Assembly: GCA_949516455.1 (NCBI GenBank)
Contig: CATILC010000242.1
Location: forward strand, 1-5,362
Reading direction: 5' to 3'
DNA: 5,362 bases
From: Flavobacteriia bacterium
Lineage (GTDB): Bacteria > Bacteroidota > Bacteroidia > Flavobacteriales > Schleiferiaceae
The notes under the pieces are model-generated. The model searched no databases and had not been told where the DNA came from. It saw only the letters and a program-made list of their open reading frames with translations. Shown here in pieces: positions 4,132-5,362 of the stretch; positions within the stretch are counted from its first letter, which is position 1; the number at the start of each line of letters is the position of its first letter. The translations under genes were made by a program, and so were the position numbers.

Positions 4132-5362
4132 AAAAGTTCGTTGCGATCGCATGGCTACTGGCGGCCTTGAGCGTTCAGGCTCAGAATACGGTTTCGATTG
4201 AAGGCAATACGCTGTATTCTTCTGTGGCCGATCAGATCAAGCCCGGAACCACTGTTCTCTTTGGACCCAATGCCACCCTGATTGTCACAGAGGGCATGAA
4301 TGTGCAAGGCACCGAGGAGGCGCGCGTGATCTTCCAGAGCGCCGATCAGGATGCCCCCGGACGCGGTATTGTTTTTCAGGTCACTTCCTCGCGCGGAGGT
4401 TCAGTTTCTTTGGAGCATGCGCTTTTCAAGCAGTTGGAAGAAGCGGTCTACTTTGAATCCTACACCCAGTATGCATCCATTCAGTTCAAAAATGTAGAAG
4501 TCATTTCCAGTGGTAAGAGCGGCTCGACCTTCAGTTTCTACAATATGACTTCGAACGGTGCAAAGGGTTCGACAGACATCTCCCTTAGGGATATGCGCTT
4601 CGTTGGAAATGCAGGATCGGTCAAATTCCTGGGCATCAACGATGAGGTTAAAAGTTTGAGCCTTCAAAACATTCTTTTCGCTTACAATACCTATTTCGGC
4701 TCAGAAGATGAGTTGATCCAGATCGAAGCCTTTACCTCGAATCAAAATGAGGTGGTCGAATTGGATAATTTGGTCTTTTTGAACAACTACACCTCCCCGG
4801 CCCACGCGCCCTGGACCATTGAGCTCAGTGGCATGCGAGATACGCTGGCCATGGCCGATATGTATCTGAACGAAGAGGAATTGAAGTCCATATTGGATGG
4901 ACGCAAGGAATACAACCGCAGTTATCTGCCGGTGAACGCTTTGACCGAGTTGCCAGAGTTTGCCTCGGACATGCTGGGTGAGTTTGATTTCCTCTATCAC
5001 GGGGATACGCTGATCTCGGATGCCTTGATGGCTGTAGAAAACGTGGAAGGTCCCACAGGGAGCCGGGTTTCCTATGAGAAGATGGGTGCCAATAAGGTGC
5101 TTTTCTACGGTTTGGATGGAGAGGAGTATGTGTATCTGCGCTTGAGCGATGGACGCATGCTGGCCGTGGCCTTGCCCGAGGCTTTGGAACCCGAGCAGCC
5201 TGCGAACGAACCGGGCGCTAATTTGGACCAAATGGTCTATAGGGATCGGGCCAGAGCGATTGCAGACAGCTTGACCGAGCTCTTCATGGCTGGCGGCGGA
5301 GCTGGAGGGAATGTGCAGTTGGTACTGGATCCCATTCGCACCTATCCCCGGGATGAGTTGGC
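4128..5362 (+). CDS. secreted parallel beta-helix protein, 3' end beyond window
   Basis: The frame is open from ATG 4128 to the window edge (411 complete codons), so the C-terminus is unseen. Residues 1-18 are a clear signal peptide (MKKFVAIAWLLAALSVQA, cut before QN). About 20-225 reads as a right-handed parallel beta-helix: an N-terminal part with GTTVLFGPNATLIVTEGMNVQG, then recurring rungs near 93 (VSLEHALF), 117 (SIQFKNVEV), 150 (DISLRDMRFVGN), 176 (SLSLQNILFAYN) and 209 (VVELDNLVFLNN), spaced about 24-33 residues, with asparagine at the turn of the later rungs. Residues 240-411 are different: acidic, helix-prone in part, with a small beta region (321-350, ANKVLFYGLDGEEYVYLRLS...LAVALPEA) and a Gly-rich GGGAGG at 389-394. 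No catalytic motif is recognised. The start overlaps the second GldM-like stop by four bases (ATGA), tying it to the motor operon. It may be a periplasmic or outer-surface partner or cargo; a type 9 C-terminal sorting domain could lie downstream. Confidence 0.85.
   Translation, partial: MKKFVAIAWLLAALSVQAQNTVSIEGNTLYSSVADQIKPGTTVLFGPNATLIVTEGMNVQGTEEARVIFQSADQDAPGRGIVFQVTSSRGGSVSLEHALFKQLEEAVYFESYTQYASIQFKNVEVISSGKSGSTFSFYNMTSNGAKGSTDISLRDMRFVGNAGSVKFLGINDEVKSLSLQNILFAYNTYFGSEDELIQIEAFTSNQNEVVELDNLVFLNNYTSPAHAPWTIELSGMRDTLAMADMYLNEEELKSILDGRKEYNRSYLPVNALTELPEFASDMLGEFDFLYHGDTLISDALMAVENVEGPTGSRVSYEKMGANKVLFYGLDGEEYVYLRLSDGRMLAVALPEALEPEQPANEPGANLDQMVYRDRARAIADSLTELFMAGGGAGGNVQLVLDPIRTYPRDEL

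Noticed and set aside
4701..5231. 176-codon minus-strand frame rich in Q, H and I
   Set aside because: It lies opposite the beta-helix gene, whose signal peptide, rungs and unbroken frame are far stronger evidence. The overlap makes two real genes unlikely.
1..5362. CRISPR array, insertion sequence or transposase
   Set aside because: No regularly spaced direct repeats, terminal inverted repeats, or transposase or integrase motifs were seen on either strand.

Overview
The window looks like part of a Bacteroidota chromosome, probably Flavobacteriia or a related aquatic lineage. The evidence is a GldL/GldM-type motor gene set (a family essentially confined to this phylum), signal peptides ending in A-Q, mostly A-rich translation leaders with few strong Shine-Dalgarno sites, and an AT-rich promoter region ahead of more GC-balanced genes. 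I cannot assign a genus.

Layout: the first ~16 bases look like the 3' end of a tRNA. A short ORF for a 53-residue single-pass membrane protein follows on the minus strand (60-221). A divergent intergenic region (222-433) holds a perfect 9-bp dyad overlapping a promoter-like element, plus a leader hairpin. From 434 to the right edge there is one uninterrupted plus-strand gene cluster of five ORFs with gaps of 23 and 22 bp and then two start/stop overlaps. In order they are: a secreted coiled-coil protein with a C-terminal membrane anchor; a GldL-like two-helix motor stator; a first GldM-like protein with one N-terminal helix; a second, divergent GldM-like protein; and a secreted right-handed beta-helix protein that runs off the window.

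How the genes may work together (inference): in the known type 9 secretion and gliding motor, GldL (five copies) and GldM (two copies) form a proton-driven inner-membrane motor whose GldM periplasmic shaft reaches outer-membrane partners. This operon keeps the motor pair but has none of the usual neighbours gldK and gldN in the expected positions. A coiled-coil protein sits upstream and a beta-helix protein downstream. It also carries two different GldM-like genes in tandem, only one of which keeps the arginine that in GldM faces the GldL glutamate. The best reading is an accessory GldLM-like motor, possibly with an asymmetric GldM heterodimer, dedicated to an unknown periplasmic or surface task. 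All assignments are from motif recognition by eye; no database search was run.
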